A DNA stretch of 64,000 nucleotides from Paracoccus sp. (in: a-proteobacteria) (GTDB lineage: Bacteria > Pseudomonadota > Alphaproteobacteria > Rhodobacterales > Rhodobacteraceae), in contig NZ_JAUNTW010000011.1 of NCBI RefSeq assembly GCF_030538495.1, positions 21,810 through 85,809 of the forward strand. Direction: 5' to 3'. A model generated the notes under the pieces. It worked only from the letters and a program-made list of their open reading frames with translations. It was not told the origin of the DNA and searched no databases. A program made the position numbers and the translations under genes. Shown piece after piece: positions 38,630 through 49,189 of this stretch (its first letter is position 1; the number at the start of each line of letters is the position of its first letter).

Positions 38630-39772
38630 ATGGCCAAACGACCCGTGTTTCAGGATGTGACCACGGCGGAACCTCTCCGCCCGGTTCAGACCGGCATGAT
38701 TGACGCGCGCCCACGCGGGGCGCGTCTGGCGATCCGGGCGTGGCTGGTGGTGCTGTTTGTGATGGTGCTGGCCATGATCGTGATTGGCGGTGCCACGCGG
38801 CTGACCGGATCGGGGCTGTCGATCACCGAATGGGCGCCCGTCACCGGCACCATCCCGCCGCTGTCGGATGCCGATTGGCAGCGCGAATTCGATCTGTATC
38901 GTCAAATCCCGCAATATACCGAAGTCAACGCCGGTATGTCGCTGGCCGAGTTCAAGACGATTTACTGGTGGGAATGGGGGCATCGCCTGTTGGGCCGTCT
39001 GGTTGGGCTGGTCTGGGGCTTGGGGTTCCTGTTTTTCTGGGCGACGAAGCGGATCCCGACGGGCTGGACGCCGCGGTTGTTGGGCTTGGGTGCGCTGGGC
39101 GGGTTGCAGGGCGCGATTGGCTGGTGGATGGTCAGTTCCGGGCTGGTCGATGGCATGATCCGGGTCGCGTCCTATCGGCTGGCGGTGCATCTGGGCATTG
39201 CCTTTGTGATTCTGGGCCTGATCGTGTGGTATGTGCTGCAATTGTCCCGGTCCGAGGCTGACCTGCTGCGCGCCCGCCGCGCGGGCGAAGCCAAGCTGTT
39301 TTCTATGTCCACCGGCCTGCTGCATCTGTGTTTTCTGCAAATCCTGCTGGGCGCTTTGGTTGCGGGGATTGATGCGGGGCGGATGTATACCGGCTGGCCG
39401 ATGATGGGCGGGGAATGGATTCCATCGACCATCTGGGACGCGACCTTAGGCTGGCGGAATATCTTTGAAAATCCGGCGCTTGTGCAGTTTGTTCACCGCA
39501 TGGCGGGCTATTTGCTGGCGGTGTTCGGGGTGGTTGTGTGGCTGCGCGCGCGCCGGTCACCGCATCCGGTGACGCGTGGGGCCTTTACGGTGATGATCGT
39601 GGGCATGGGCGCGCAGATCGGGCTGGGCATCCTGAATGTGCTGCACGCGTCGCCTTTGCCCTTGGCGCTGACGCATCAATTTGGCGCGGTGGTTTTGTTC
39701 GCGCTGATCCTGCGCGCGCGGCATCACGCGCGTTATCCCTTTGAAACCTCGATCCGTGGGGGTGTGCGATGA
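38630..39772 (+). CDS. ctaA: haem A synthase (COX15/CtaA)
   Basis: Oxidises the C8 methyl of haem O to make haem A for aa3-type cytochrome oxidase, in the inner membrane. The 380-residue type 2 protein has about eight membrane segments in two four-helix bundles. Family motifs: IGGATRLTGSGLSITEWAPV, WWEWGHRLLGRLVGLVW (haem His), RLAVHLGIAF, VQFVHRMAGYLLA and LTHQFGAVVLF. The start at 38630 follows GGCAGGAG. An ATGA overlap joins it to the carboxypeptidase gene. Confidence 0.96.
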   Translation: MAKRPVFQDVTTAEPLRPVQTGMIDARPRGARLAIRAWLVVLFVMVLAMIVIGGATRLTGSGLSITEWAPVTGTIPPLSDADWQREFDLYRQIPQYTEVNAGMSLAEFKTIYWWEWGHRLLGRLVGLVWGLGFLFFWATKRIPTGWTPRLLGLGALGGLQGAIGWWMVSSGLVDGMIRVASYRLAVHLGIAFVILGLIVWYVLQLSRSEADLLRARRAGEAKLFSMSTGLLHLCFLQILLGALVAGIDAGRMYTGWPMMGGEWIPSTIWDATLGWRNIFENPALVQFVHRMAGYLLAVFGVVVWLRARRSPHPVTRGAFTVMIVGMGAQIGLGILNVLHASPLPLALTHQFGAVVLFALILRARHHARYPFETSIRGGVR

Positions 39773-41241
39773 GCGCATTGGACGATCTGTTTGCCTTTCA
39801 ACGCCAGACCGAGGCCCTGTCCGCCGTGGCGGAACGTCTGGGTTGGGATCAGGAAACCGTCATGCCGCGCGGGGCGACCGAACAACGGGCCGAGGAAATG
39901 GCCGCGATGGAAACGGTTCTGCACGACCGCCGCACCGATCCGCGCCTTGGAGAATGGCTGGACGCGGCAGAGGCGCGTTCGGATGCCGAACAACGCATGT
40001 TGGACCTGATCGCCCGCGATTATCAGCGCAGCAGCCGTATTCCCGCGCGTCTGGCGTCGGAATTGGCGCGGCAAACATCGCTGGCTCAGGGCGTCTGGGC
40101 CGAGGCGCGCGCCAATGACGCGCCGCAGGATTTCTTGCCGACGCTGGATCAGATCCTGATGCTGAAACGGGAAGAGGCGGCGGCCTTGGCCGATGGCGGC
40201 GATCTGTATGACGCGTTGCTGGATGATTACGAACCCGGCATGACGGGGGGCGAGATCGCGGCGCTGTTTGACGCCATGCGCCCGCGTCTGGTCGCGCTGC
40301 GCGACGATATTCTGGGCGCCGATCATCAGCCTGCCGCGCTGACCGGCCATTTCCCGCAGGAAACGCAGTTGCGGCTGGCGCGTGCCTGCGCCGGGGCGTT
40401 CGGTTACGACTGGTCGCGCGGGCGTCTGGATCTGGCGGTGCATCCGTTCAGCAGCGGCCGTTGGCAGGACAGCCGGATCACCACGCGCGTGGTCGAAACC
40501 GACCCGTTCAACTGTCTCTATTCCACCATCCACGAGGTCGGCCATTCCAGTTACGAACTGGGCATCGACGATGATTATGCCTTTACGCCGCTGGGGCGTG
40601 GGGTCTCGATGGGGGTTCACGAAAGCCAAAGCCGGATTTACGAAAACCAGATGGGGCGCGGGCGGGCGTTCTCGGGGTGGCTGTTTGACCGGATGACGGG
40701 GGCCTTTGACGGGCTGAACATTACCGATGCGGATGCGTTCTATGCCACCGTGAACCGCGTCACCCCCGGTTATATCCGGACCGAGGCGGATGAGGTTCAA
40801 TACAACCTGCATATCATGTTACGCTTTGATCTGGAACGGGATTTGATCGCGGGCCGTCTGGATACGGCGGACCTGACGGAGGCGTGGAATGTGCGGTTCC
40901 TGTCGGATTTCGGCGTGGCTGTGGACCGGCCCGCGAATGGCGTTTTGCAGGATGTGCATTGGTCGGTGGGGCTGTTTGGGTATTTTCCGACCTATGCGCT
41001 GGGCAATGTCTATGCCGGGTGCCTGAACGTCGCGCTGCGTCAGGCGGTGCCGGATTTGGACGCGGCGCTTGCGCGGGGCGACGCAACCCCCGGCACCGAA
41101 TGGCTGCGTGAAAATCTGCAACGTCATGGCGGGCTGTTGCCGCCGCGTGCGTTGATCGAACAGGCCAGCGGCGCGGCGATCCGGCCCGAACCTCTGCTGG
41201 ATTATCTGGACGACAAATTCGGCGCGATTTACCGGCTGTAA
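39769..41241 (+). CDS. carboxypeptidase M32
   Basis: A 490-residue zinc carboxypeptidase of the M32 (Taq carboxypeptidase) family that removes C-terminal amino acids from peptides in the cytoplasm. The zinc motif HEVGH begins at His255 (TIHEVGHSSYELGID), followed by MGVHESQSRIYENQMGRGR with the third zinc ligand Glu. The N-terminal part is the helical M32 domain (VAERLGWDQETVMPRGATEQ). The helix DEVQYNLHIMLRFDLERDL is characteristic. The start overlaps ctaA by 4 nt. No link with haem A synthesis is evident; co-expression seems incidental. Confidence 0.95.
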   Translation: MSALDDLFAFQRQTEALSAVAERLGWDQETVMPRGATEQRAEEMAAMETVLHDRRTDPRLGEWLDAAEARSDAEQRMLDLIARDYQRSSRIPARLASELARQTSLAQGVWAEARANDAPQDFLPTLDQILMLKREEAAALADGGDLYDALLDDYEPGMTGGEIAALFDAMRPRLVALRDDILGADHQPAALTGHFPQETQLRLARACAGAFGYDWSRGRLDLAVHPFSSGRWQDSRITTRVVETDPFNCLYSTIHEVGHSSYELGIDDDYAFTPLGRGVSMGVHESQSRIYENQMGRGRAFSGWLFDRMTGAFDGLNITDADAFYATVNRVTPGYIRTEADEVQYNLHIMLRFDLERDLIAGRLDTADLTEAWNVRFLSDFGVAVDRPANGVLQDVHWSVGLFGYFPTYALGNVYAGCLNVALRQAVPDLDAALARGDATPGTEWLRENLQRHGGLLPPRALIEQASGAAIRPEPLLDYLDDKFGAIYRL

Positions 41242-41311
41242 CCGGGCTTTCGCCGGGCCTGCAAACACGATAAGGGCAGGTGTAACTTAGGAACACGGAA
41301 AGGATCGCGGT

Positions 41312-42604
<1,293 letters not shown>

Positions 42605-42608
42605 CGCG

Positions 42609-42821
42609 ATGAAGCTGCAAACCCGCAAACGCCTGTCGATCCTGATTCTGGTCGTGCTGATGCCGCTGTATATCGTGGCGGCGGTCACGCTGATGAACTG
42701 GCTGGATGCGCGTTTCGGGCGCCTGCCGATTCTGGCCGAGGTGCTGGTTTACATCGTGCTGGGCATCGTCTGGATCCTGCCCTTTCGCCGCGTGTTTCGC
42801 GGCATTGGCAAGGGCGAATGA
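42609..42821 (+). CDS. DUF2842 family membrane protein
   Basis: A 70-residue protein with two membrane helices (LSILILVVLMPLYIVAAVTL; LAEVLVYIVLGIVWILP) and a positively charged C-terminus (FRRVFRGIGKGE). This is the DUF2842 layout common in Rhodobacterales. The function is unknown. It starts 4 bp after the purA stop and overlaps the thiamine pyrophosphokinase start by 4 nt. Confidence 0.85.
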   Translation: MKLQTRKRLSILILVVLMPLYIVAAVTLMNWLDARFGRLPILAEVLVYIVLGIVWILPFRRVFRGIGKGE

Positions 42822-43465
42822 CCCGGCCGGTTTCGGCGGATGGGGTGACCTTGGTCGGCGGCGGAGAGTTATCCGCCGCTGATCTGGAACAGGCCCGCGC
42901 GATTGCGCCGCTGCTGGTGGCGGCGGATGGCGGCGCGGACCGTGCGCGTGATCTGGGCCATCAGCCTGATTGGATCATTGGCGATCTGGACAGCCTGACG
43001 GGTGCCGCGCGGGCGTCGGTGCCGCCCAGTCGCCTGCTGCATGTCGCAGAACAGGACAGCACCGATTTCGTCAAATGCCTGACCCGGATTGACGCGCGTT
43101 TTGTGCTGGCCGTGGGCTTTGCGGGGGGGCGCGTGGATCACACGCTGGCCGCGATGACGGCCTTGGTTTCGACCGATGCGCGCGTGCTGATGCTGACGGG
43201 CGATGACGTGATTTTCGCCGCGCCGCCGGAATTGCGGCTGGATGTGACGGCGGGAACGCGGGTGTCTCTGTTTCCGATGGGACCGGCCACGGGAACCAGC
43301 ACGGGTCTGGAATGGCCGATTGATGGGTTAACCTTAACGCCCGCCGGTCAGATCGGCACATCGAATCGCGCGACTGGCCCGGTTTCGTTAACCATGAACG
43401 GCCCTCTGCTGGTGATCCTGGCGCGCGATTGTCTGGGCGCGGTGATGGCGGGGCTGAACCTTTGA
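42818..43465 (+). CDS. thiN: thiamine pyrophosphokinase
   Basis: Transfers pyrophosphate from ATP to thiamine to give thiamine diphosphate. The 215-residue protein shows TPK_catalytic motifs: LVAADGGADRARDLGHQPD, WIIGDLDSL, QDSTDFVKCLTRI (usually D-TD-EKAL), VGFAGGRVDHTLAAM, and a C-terminal B1-binding domain with PIDGLTLTPAGQIGTSNRA. ATGA overlap couples it to DUF2842. No TPP riboswitch was found upstream. Confidence 0.93.
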   Translation: MTRPVSADGVTLVGGGELSAADLEQARAIAPLLVAADGGADRARDLGHQPDWIIGDLDSLTGAARASVPPSRLLHVAEQDSTDFVKCLTRIDARFVLAVGFAGGRVDHTLAAMTALVSTDARVLMLTGDDVIFAAPPELRLDVTAGTRVSLFPMGPATGTSTGLEWPIDGLTLTPAGQIGTSNRATGPVSLTMNGPLLVILARDCLGAVMAGLNL

Positions 43466-43513
43466 CGCGAGCGCGCAATTGGCGTATCTGCAACCCAAAG
43501 AAATGAGGCCCCC

Positions 43514-44629
43514 ATGTCGCTGAATCCGATCCGTCCGTGGCGCAATATCGAACGGCGCACATCGCGTCAGATCATGGTTGGCAATGTGCCGGTTGGCGGC
43601 GATGCGCCGATCAGCGTGCAGACCATGACCAACACCAACGGCCATGACGTGCGCGCCACGCTGGATCAGGTGATCCGCGCCGCGGATGCGGGCGCCGACA
43701 TCGTGCGGATCAGCGCGCCCGATGTGGAAACGACCGCCGCGCTGCGCGAAATTTGTCGCGAAAGCCCGGTGCCGATCGTGGCGGATATCCATTTCCACTA
43801 TAAACGCGCGATCGAAGCGGCGCAGGCCGGCGCCGCTTGTCTGCGCATCAACCCCGGCAATATCGGCGACGAAACCCGCGTGCGCGAGGTGATCAAGGCC
43901 GCGCGCGATCACGGTTGCAGCATCCGAATCGGCGTCAATGCGGGCAGTTTGGAAAAACACCTGCTGGATAAATACGGCGAACCTTGCCCCGATGCGATGG
44001 TTGAAAGCGGGCTGGACCATATTAAGATCCTGCAAGACAACGATTTTCACGAATTCAAAATCAGCGTGAAGGCGTCGGACGTGTTCATGGCCGCCGCCGC
44101 CTATCAGTTGCTGGCCGACGCCACAGACGCCCCCATCCATCTGGGCATCACCGAGGCGGGCGGCTTTGTCGGCGGTACGGTGAAATCGGCGATCGGGCTG
44201 GGCAACCTGCTGTGGTCCGGCATCGGCGACACGATTCGCGTCAGCCTGTCCGCCGACCCGGTCGAGGAAGTGAAAGTCGGTTTCGAAATCCTGAAATCGC
44301 TGGGCCTGCGCACGCGCGGGGTGCAGATTATTTCCTGCCCGTCCTGCGCGCGTCAGGGCTTTGACGTGATTAAGACCGTGGAAATGCTGGAAAAACGGCT
44401 GGAGCATATCAAAACTCCGATGAGCCTGTCGATCATCGGCTGCGTCGTCAACGGCCCGGGTGAGGCGCTGATGACCGACATTGGTTTCACCGGCGGCGGG
44501 GCAGGGTCCGGCATGGTCTATCTGGCGGGGCGTCAGAGCCATAAAATGACGAATGATCAAATGGTTGACCATATCGTCGGCCTGGTCGAAGAACGCGCCG
44601 CCCTGTTGGAAAGCGAAAAAGATGCTTAA
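43514..44629 (+). CDS. ispG: (E)-4-hydroxy-3-methylbut-2-enyl-diphosphate synthase
   Basis: The 4Fe-4S enzyme of the non-mevalonate isoprenoid pathway that converts MEcPP to HMBPP. The 371-residue protein has [47 protein letters not shown], and the cluster ligands in [14 protein letters not shown] and [12 protein letters not shown] with TDIGFTGG. Length and sequence fit the short bacterial form. A DUF333 lipoprotein gene overlaps the stop by 8 nt. Confidence 0.97.
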   Translation: MSLNPIRPWRNIERRTSRQIMVGNVPVGGDAPISVQTMTNTNGHDVRATLDQVIRAADAGADIVRISAPDVETTAALREICRESPVPIVADIHFHYKRAIEAAQAGAACLRINPGNIGDETRVREVIKAARDHGCSIRIGVNAGSLEKHLLDKYGEPCPDAMVESGLDHIKILQDNDFHEFKISVKASDVFMAAAAYQLLADATDAPIHLGITEAGGFVGGTVKSAIGLGNLLWSGIGDTIRVSLSADPVEEVKVGFEILKSLGLRTRGVQIISCPSCARQGFDVIKTVEMLEKRLEHIKTPMSLSIIGCVVNGPGEALMTDIGFTGGGAGSGMVYLAGRQSHKMTNDQMVDHIVGLVEERAALLESEKDA

Positions 44630-44831
44630 ATTTGCGTGGCTTATCCCGGTTGCGGCCTGTGCAGCGCCGGCGGTGCAGGTGGCAAACCCCGCATCGCAAT
44701 ATTGCGCGAGCCTTGGCGGGGCGACCCGAATCGTGGCGACGCCGGATGGCGAGGTCGGATATTGCGACCTGCCCGACGGGCGCAGCATCGACGAATGGGA
44801 TCTGTTTCGGGCGTCTCAACGGGCGAATTAA
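44622..44831 (+). CDS. DUF333-family small lipoprotein
   Basis: A 69-residue lipoprotein. The N-terminus [16 protein letters not shown] has a lipobox VAAC (Cys14 as the lipidated residue). The mature part matches DUF333: [16 protein letters not shown], then [20 protein letters not shown], with two conserved cysteines likely to pair. Function is unknown; family members are found in putative hemolysin-annotated proteins. It starts inside the end of ispG, so it may be co-translated. Confidence 0.8.
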   Translation: MLKFAWLIPVAACAAPAVQVANPASQYCASLGGATRIVATPDGEVGYCDLPDGRSIDEWDLFRASQRAN

Positions 44832-45048
44832 CCGGTTGTTAAGGCGGGGGCGCTATACCCGCTTTATGACATGGAACGAATCATATGCTTTGGTGGTGCG
44901 GATGGCCGTTCTGGTCGTCGGCGTGGTGATGCGACTGCTGCGCCGTGGCGGCGGTAACAGACCGGTCACAACCGCGCGGTTGCGCCGTCCGGCAATGGAC
45001 GCGCCACCCCGCATCGCGCTAAACTGCCCAAAATTGCAGGAGAAAACG
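44832..45048. other. intergenic region before the lipoprotein gene
   Basis: 217 bp with no supported gene. An open frame in the lipoprotein's own frame runs through here (from 44866) but would hide the lipoprotein signal, so it is not used. The GCAGGAG site lies just before 45049. Confidence 0.4.
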
Positions 45049-45576
45049 ATGCGCCCCATTCACCCCGCCGCCGCGTTGATGCTGACCGCCGCTTTGCTGG
45101 CGGGTTGTTCGAATATTGCGATGACAACCGCTCGCCCGGATGCCCCTGCTGCGACACCGGACACCGCGCCCGCGCCGGTCGCCACGCAGATGACGCAGGA
45201 ACAGGTGCAAAAGGCGGTTGCGGTGACACGCGCGCCCGCGCCGCGCCCCGCCGCCCGCGCGACCGCCGCGCAGATGAACACCACGACGCGGGAACAACGC
45301 GCTGCGGCCGCCGCGCCTGCGAAAACCACCGAATCACGTCTGGGAACCACGGTCGCATCGCTGGGCAACCCGACCGAGGGCGGGTTTTGGGTAAAAACCC
45401 CGCTGGTCAAAGAACGCAGCATGGGCCGCGTCGTGAACCCCGCGAATGGCAAATCGGCGCAGGTCGAACTGATCCCGCTGTCGGGTGGCACGGGATCACA
45501 GGTGTCGCTGCCCGCGCTGCAATTGCTGGGGGTATCCCTGACGGACCTGCCGACGCTGGAGCTGTTCAGGTCGTAA
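45049..45576 (+). CDS. lipoprotein of unknown function
   Basis: A 175-residue lipoprotein with lipobox LLAGC (Cys20), then an Ala/Pro/Thr-rich stretch (APAATPDTAPAPVATQM, APAPRPAARATAAQM) that is probably a flexible periplasmic linker. The C-terminal part, GFWVKTPLVKERSMGRVV followed by GSQVSLPALQLLG, is compact and conserved-looking, and it is similar to proteins mislabelled D-galactarate dehydratase in Rhodobacterales. The start at 45049 follows GCAGGAG. The 3' end overlaps the convergent AlkD-like gene by 11 nt. Confidence 0.72.
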   Translation: MRPIHPAAALMLTAALLAGCSNIAMTTARPDAPAATPDTAPAPVATQMTQEQVQKAVAVTRAPAPRPAARATAAQMNTTTREQRAAAAAPAKTTESRLGTTVASLGNPTEGGFWVKTPLVKERSMGRVVNPANGKSAQVELIPLSGGTGSQVSLPALQLLGVSLTDLPTLELFRS

Positions 45577-46237
45577 TCAGCCGCGCGGCTTCGCGCCGGG
45601 CAAAGGGCTTCATCCGCGCGCCGTGATCGTCCAGAAACGCGGTGACGGTGGCGGGATCGCGTTTCGACAGATCGCGCAGCCACCACGCCACGGCCTTTTG
45701 AATGAACCAGTCGCGGTCATCGACCATCTGCGCGGCCCAGCCCAGAATACGCGCGCGGACTGCCAATTCCTCGGGCTTTGGGTTGTTCATTTTGGCCCAA
45801 GGCAGCGTGCCGACCAAAGCCGCGCGGCGCGTCCACATATTCGGGTGATCCAGCCAGCCGGCCACCTGATCCACACGCGCAGGATCGGCAATCAGCCGTT
45901 TTTGCCCCGCAATCATCGCGTGATCGGCCACGGCCCAGCCGTCAAATTGCGGCACCCAGTCGCAGATCAGCGACCACACCGCGTCATCCGGCCTGATCCG
46001 CGCCTGCGTTAACAATTTCGCCGCCGCAATGCGTGCTTCGTGAATGTCGCTGTCCCATAACGCACGGGCCAAATCGACGCGCCCCGCGACATCACGCGCC
46101 GCGCGCCAGTCCCGAACCAGATCGTCAATCGCAGGATTGGACACGCCCAAATAACGGCGATCCACCTTATGATAACCTGCCATTTGCGCGGCCTTAGCGT
46201 CATCGGCCAATGAAATCAGAGTGTTCAGTTCGTCCAT
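45566..46237 (-). CDS. DNA alkylation repair protein, AlkD-like
   Basis: A 223-residue protein of HEAT-like helical repeats, like AlkD DNA glycosylases that remove bulky alkyl purines. It contains DLVRDWRAARDVAGRVDLAR, LWDSDIHEARIAAAKLLTQ, NMWTRRAALVGTLPWAK and DRDWFIQKAVAWWLRDLSKR. Aromatic and arginine residues lining the groove (DWF-QKAVAWWLRDL) are kept. No motif distinguishes N3- and N7-alkyl substrates. Confidence 0.88.
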   Translation of the reverse strand: MDELNTLISLADDAKAAQMAGYHKVDRRYLGVSNPAIDDLVRDWRAARDVAGRVDLARALWDSDIHEARIAAAKLLTQARIRPDDAVWSLICDWVPQFDGWAVADHAMIAGQKRLIADPARVDQVAGWLDHPNMWTRRAALVGTLPWAKMNNPKPEELAVRARILGWAAQMVDDRDWFIQKAVAWWLRDLSKRDPATVTAFLDDHGARMKPFARREAARLITT

Positions 46238-46315
46238 ATCCGGCCCCTTTTGGTTGCGTCTAACATTGCGCAGGGGCAGGGGAAAGCCGGGCGGATGCGC
46301 CGCCCGGCGGGATGG

Positions 46316-48208
46316 TTAACGATGTTCGGGATAGCCCACACCCTGCAACACTTCGGCAATTTCGCCCAAGATGTCGGGATCGTCGATGGTGGCGGGGGTG
46401 TTGAATTCCTCACCATCCGCGATTTTTACCATGGTCGCGCGCAGGATTTTGCCCGACCGCGTTTTCGGCAGGCGGTCCACCACGCAGGCGGTTTTGAACG
46501 CCGCAACCGGCCCGATCTGGTCGCGGACCATCTTCACCACCTCGGCCACGACCTGTTCATCGCTTTGTTCGGTGCCTTTTTTCAGGCACAGGAACCCCAG
46601 CGGGGCCTGACCTTTCAGCTTATCCGCCACGCCAATCACGGCACATTCGGCAACGGCGGGGTGGGCGGACAGAACCTCCTCCATGGCGCCGGTGGACAGG
46701 CGGTGACCGGCGACGTTAATCACGTCATCGGTGCGCGACATGATGTAAAGATAGCCGTCATCATCCAGATAACCCGCATCGCCGGTTTCGTAATAGCCGG
46801 GGAAATTGGTCAGATAGGACTTTTTGAACCGATCTTCCGCGTTCCACAGCGTCGGCAAAGTCCCCGGCGGCAGCGGCATTTTAATCACGATGGCGCCCAG
46901 AGTGTTCGGGCCGACCGGCTGGCCCGCTTCGTCCAGAACCGACAGGTCATAGCCCGGCACCGGGACCGAGGGGCTGCCCTTTTTCACCGGCAGCAATTCG
47001 GTGGCATAGGGGTTGCACACCGCAGGCCAGCCCAGTTCGGTTTGCCACCAGTGGTCGATCACGGGAACCTTCAGGTGATCTTCGGCCCATTGGATCGTGT
47101 CGGGATCGGCGCGTTCACCGGCCAGGAACAGGGCCTTGAAATGCCGCAGATTGTAATCGCCAATCAGTTCGCCATTCGGATCTTCGCGCCGGATGGCACG
47201 AATCGCGGTGGGCGCGCTAAAGAAGATCTTCACCTTGTGGTTTTGCAAAACCCGCCAAAAGGTGCCAGCGTCCGGGGTGCCGACGGGTTTCCCTTCGAAC
47301 ACGATGGTCGTCGCGCCGCGGATCAGCGGGCCATAGCAGATAAAGCTGTGGCCAACGACCCAACCCACATCGGACGCGGCCCAGAACACTTCGCCCGCAT
47401 TGATCCCGAACAGGTTTTCCATCGACCAGTTCAGCGCGACCAGTTGACCGGCGGTGTGGCGCACCACGCCCTTGGGCTGGCCCGTGGTGCCCGATGTATA
47501 CAGGATGTATGACGGGTGGTTGCCCTCAACCGGGACACATTCGGCGGGCTCAACGCCGTATTGGAACGAATGCCAGGCGTAGTCGCGGCCCTCGATCAGT
47601 TGCGCAACCTCTTGTTCGCGTTGGAAAATAACGCAAAAATCGGGCTTGTGCGCGGCCATGTCGATCGCGCGGTCCAACAAAGGTTTGTAATGCACGACGC
47701 GGCCCGGTTCCAAACCGCAGGACGCGGCGATGATCGCCTTGGGCGTTGCGTCGTTGATGCGGGTGGCCAATTCATTCGCCGCAAAGCCGCCGAACACGAC
47801 CGAATGGACCGCACCCAGACGCGCGCAGGCCAGCATCGCCTCCAATGCTTCGGGGATCATGGGCATGTAGATGATCACGCGGTCGCCTTTTTCCACGCCC
47901 TTGGCACGCAGCGCCCCGGCAAGGCTGGCCACGCGATCGCGCAATTCGCGATAGGTGATGCCGCGGGTGGAATTGGTGATCGGGCTGTCATGGATGATGG
48001 CCAGCTGGTCGCCGCGCCCGGCCTCGACATGGCGGTCAACTGCGTTCCAGCAGGTGTTGGTCACGCCATCCGCGAACCATTCGCCCGCAGGCCCGGTGTC
48101 AAAAAACGCGCGGCTGGGTTTCTGGAACCAGTCGATCTGCTGCGCGGCATCCATCCAGAACGTTTCCGGATCATTTTGCCAAGACTGGTAAACCTGCTGA
48201 TAGCCCAT
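46316..48208 (-). CDS. prpE: propionate-CoA ligase (PrpE-type AMP-forming acyl-CoA synthetase)
   Basis: Activates propionate (and often acetate) to the acyl-CoA through an acyl-AMP. The 630-residue ANL-superfamily enzyme has YQSWQNDPETFWMDAAQQID at the N-terminus, the AMP loop ILYTSGTTGQPKGVVRH, YYETGDAGYLDDDGYLYIMS and SGKILRATM with the acetylation-target lysine. The GYQQVYQSW-type N-terminus and length favour PrpE over Acs, but acetate cannot be excluded. The start at 48208 follows GGAGGGGGAAATT. A LacI-type half-palindrome lies 62-75 bp upstream. Confidence 0.92.
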   Translation of the reverse strand: MGYQQVYQSWQNDPETFWMDAAQQIDWFQKPSRAFFDTGPAGEWFADGVTNTCWNAVDRHVEAGRGDQLAIIHDSPITNSTRGITYRELRDRVASLAGALRAKGVEKGDRVIIYMPMIPEALEAMLACARLGAVHSVVFGGFAANELATRINDATPKAIIAASCGLEPGRVVHYKPLLDRAIDMAAHKPDFCVIFQREQEVAQLIEGRDYAWHSFQYGVEPAECVPVEGNHPSYILYTSGTTGQPKGVVRHTAGQLVALNWSMENLFGINAGEVFWAASDVGWVVGHSFICYGPLIRGATTIVFEGKPVGTPDAGTFWRVLQNHKVKIFFSAPTAIRAIRREDPNGELIGDYNLRHFKALFLAGERADPDTIQWAEDHLKVPVIDHWWQTELGWPAVCNPYATELLPVKKGSPSVPVPGYDLSVLDEAGQPVGPNTLGAIVIKMPLPPGTLPTLWNAEDRFKKSYLTNFPGYYETGDAGYLDDDGYLYIMSRTDDVINVAGHRLSTGAMEEVLSAHPAVAECAVIGVADKLKGQAPLGFLCLKKGTEQSDEQVVAEVVKMVRDQIGPVAAFKTACVVDRLPKTRSGKILRATMVKIADGEEFNTPATIDDPDILGEIAEVLQGVGYPEHR

Positions 48209-48269
48209 AATTTCCCCCTCCATCAGTTTCGCCCATTTGTTACGCAAATTGCACATAGGCGCGCAAGGA

Positions 48270-48283
48270 TGTTAGCGATAAGG
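48270..48283. promoter_or_regulatory. LacI-type operator-like site upstream of prpE
   Basis: TGTTAGCGATAAGG matches the GTTAnCGnTAAC core except for the last base. A second TTAGGCGCC-like half lies just beyond it, at about 48285-48295 (CGCCTAACA). It fits the same regulator as the zwf and edd sites, though more weakly. Confidence 0.45.
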
Positions 48284-48353
48284 GGCGCCTAACAGCGCAA
48301 TTATTTTACCAAACCGACCGCCACAGCCCCCGCGAACGCACCGCCCGCTCTTT

Positions 48354-48398
48354 CATCTTGGCCTCAATATCCCGGGGGTCCGGGGGCTGGCCCCCGGC
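48354..48398 (-). repeat. intergenic hairpin repeat, copy B (inverted orientation)
   Basis: On the minus strand: GCCGGGGGCCAGCCCCCGG, ACCCCCGGGATATTGAGGCC, AAGAT. It holds a hairpin CCGGGGG-CTGG-CCCCCGG (48380-48397). It aligns with copy A at 37701 and is more diverged. It lies between prpE and plsC. Confidence 0.65.
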
Positions 48399-48418
48399 GT
48401 CCTCCACCAAAACAGCCC

Positions 48419-49189
48419 TCAGGACCGCAGCCCCGCCTCGGCCATCAATTCGGCGGAACGGGTTTCGATCTGATCTTCCAGATGCGCCATGAACTGATCG
48501 GCGGGGATGTCGGGACCGATGGCGGGCAGAAACTCGATCACGGCGCGGCCGGGGCGGACGCCCCAGCCCTTGCGCGGCCAGAACATGCCGGTATTCACCG
48601 CGACCGGCACAACGGGCAGGCCGGTATTGTTCCGAATCGTCGCCACCCCGTGTTTATAGGGTTTGCGCGTCCCCGGCAGAGTCCGCGTCCCTTCGGGATA
48701 GATGATCAACTGGCCCAAGCCTTCGCCCGCGATGCGTTGATTGATGGTGGCGGAAATGGCGGTCATGGCGTCGCGGCCCCGGCTGCGGTCAATCGGAACG
48801 CAGCCCGATTTCCACGCATACCAGCCCATGATCGGAACGCGCTTAACCTCGCGCTTCATGATAAAGGCGCGGCGGGGGACGGCGTGGGCAATTGCCAGAA
48901 TATCCAGAAAACATTGATGTTTTGCCGCGACGATGCAGTCATGGGTGGGCGGCGTGCCGCGCACCTCAACCCGGACGCCCATATGAAACCGCGCGGCCCA
49001 CAGCATGTAACCGATCCAGCGGGTCGCGACCCGGTTCGCGCCGTCGCGCCCGTGGCGCATCGTGACCGGAATACCCGCCAGCCCGATGATGATGGTGGCC
49101 ACGGCAACATGCAGATAATACAGCACATTTTGCACATATTGCCATGCCGTCAACGGGCCGGGCATGGGCGTATCGCAGCGTTTCGTCAT
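48419..49189 (-). CDS. plsC: 1-acyl-sn-glycerol-3-phosphate acyltransferase
   Basis: Makes phosphatidic acid by acylating lysophosphatidic acid at the inner membrane. The 256-residue protein has one N-terminal hydrophobic segment (VAVATIIIGLAGIPVTM), the acyltransferase block I VAAKHQCFLDILAI (HQ instead of the usual NHxxxxD: AKHQCFLD keeps H-x4-D), IYPEGTRTLPG (block III) and VPVAVNTGMFWP (block IV). The start at 49189 is fixed by an ATGA overlap with ftsX. It is the last gene of ftsE-ftsX-plsC. Confidence 0.93.
   Translation of the reverse strand: MTKRCDTPMPGPLTAWQYVQNVLYYLHVAVATIIIGLAGIPVTMRHGRDGANRVATRWIGYMLWAARFHMGVRVEVRGTPPTHDCIVAAKHQCFLDILAIAHAVPRRAFIMKREVKRVPIMGWYAWKSGCVPIDRSRGRDAMTAISATINQRIAGEGLGQLIIYPEGTRTLPGTRKPYKHGVATIRNNTGLPVVPVAVNTGMFWPRKGWGVRPGRAVIEFLPAIGPDIPADQFMAHLEDQIETRSAELMAEAGLRS

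Noticed and set aside
44866-45048. In-frame N-terminal extension of the 45049 lipoprotein
   Set aside because: It would bury the lipobox and has no ribosome site; GCAGGAG marks the internal ATG.
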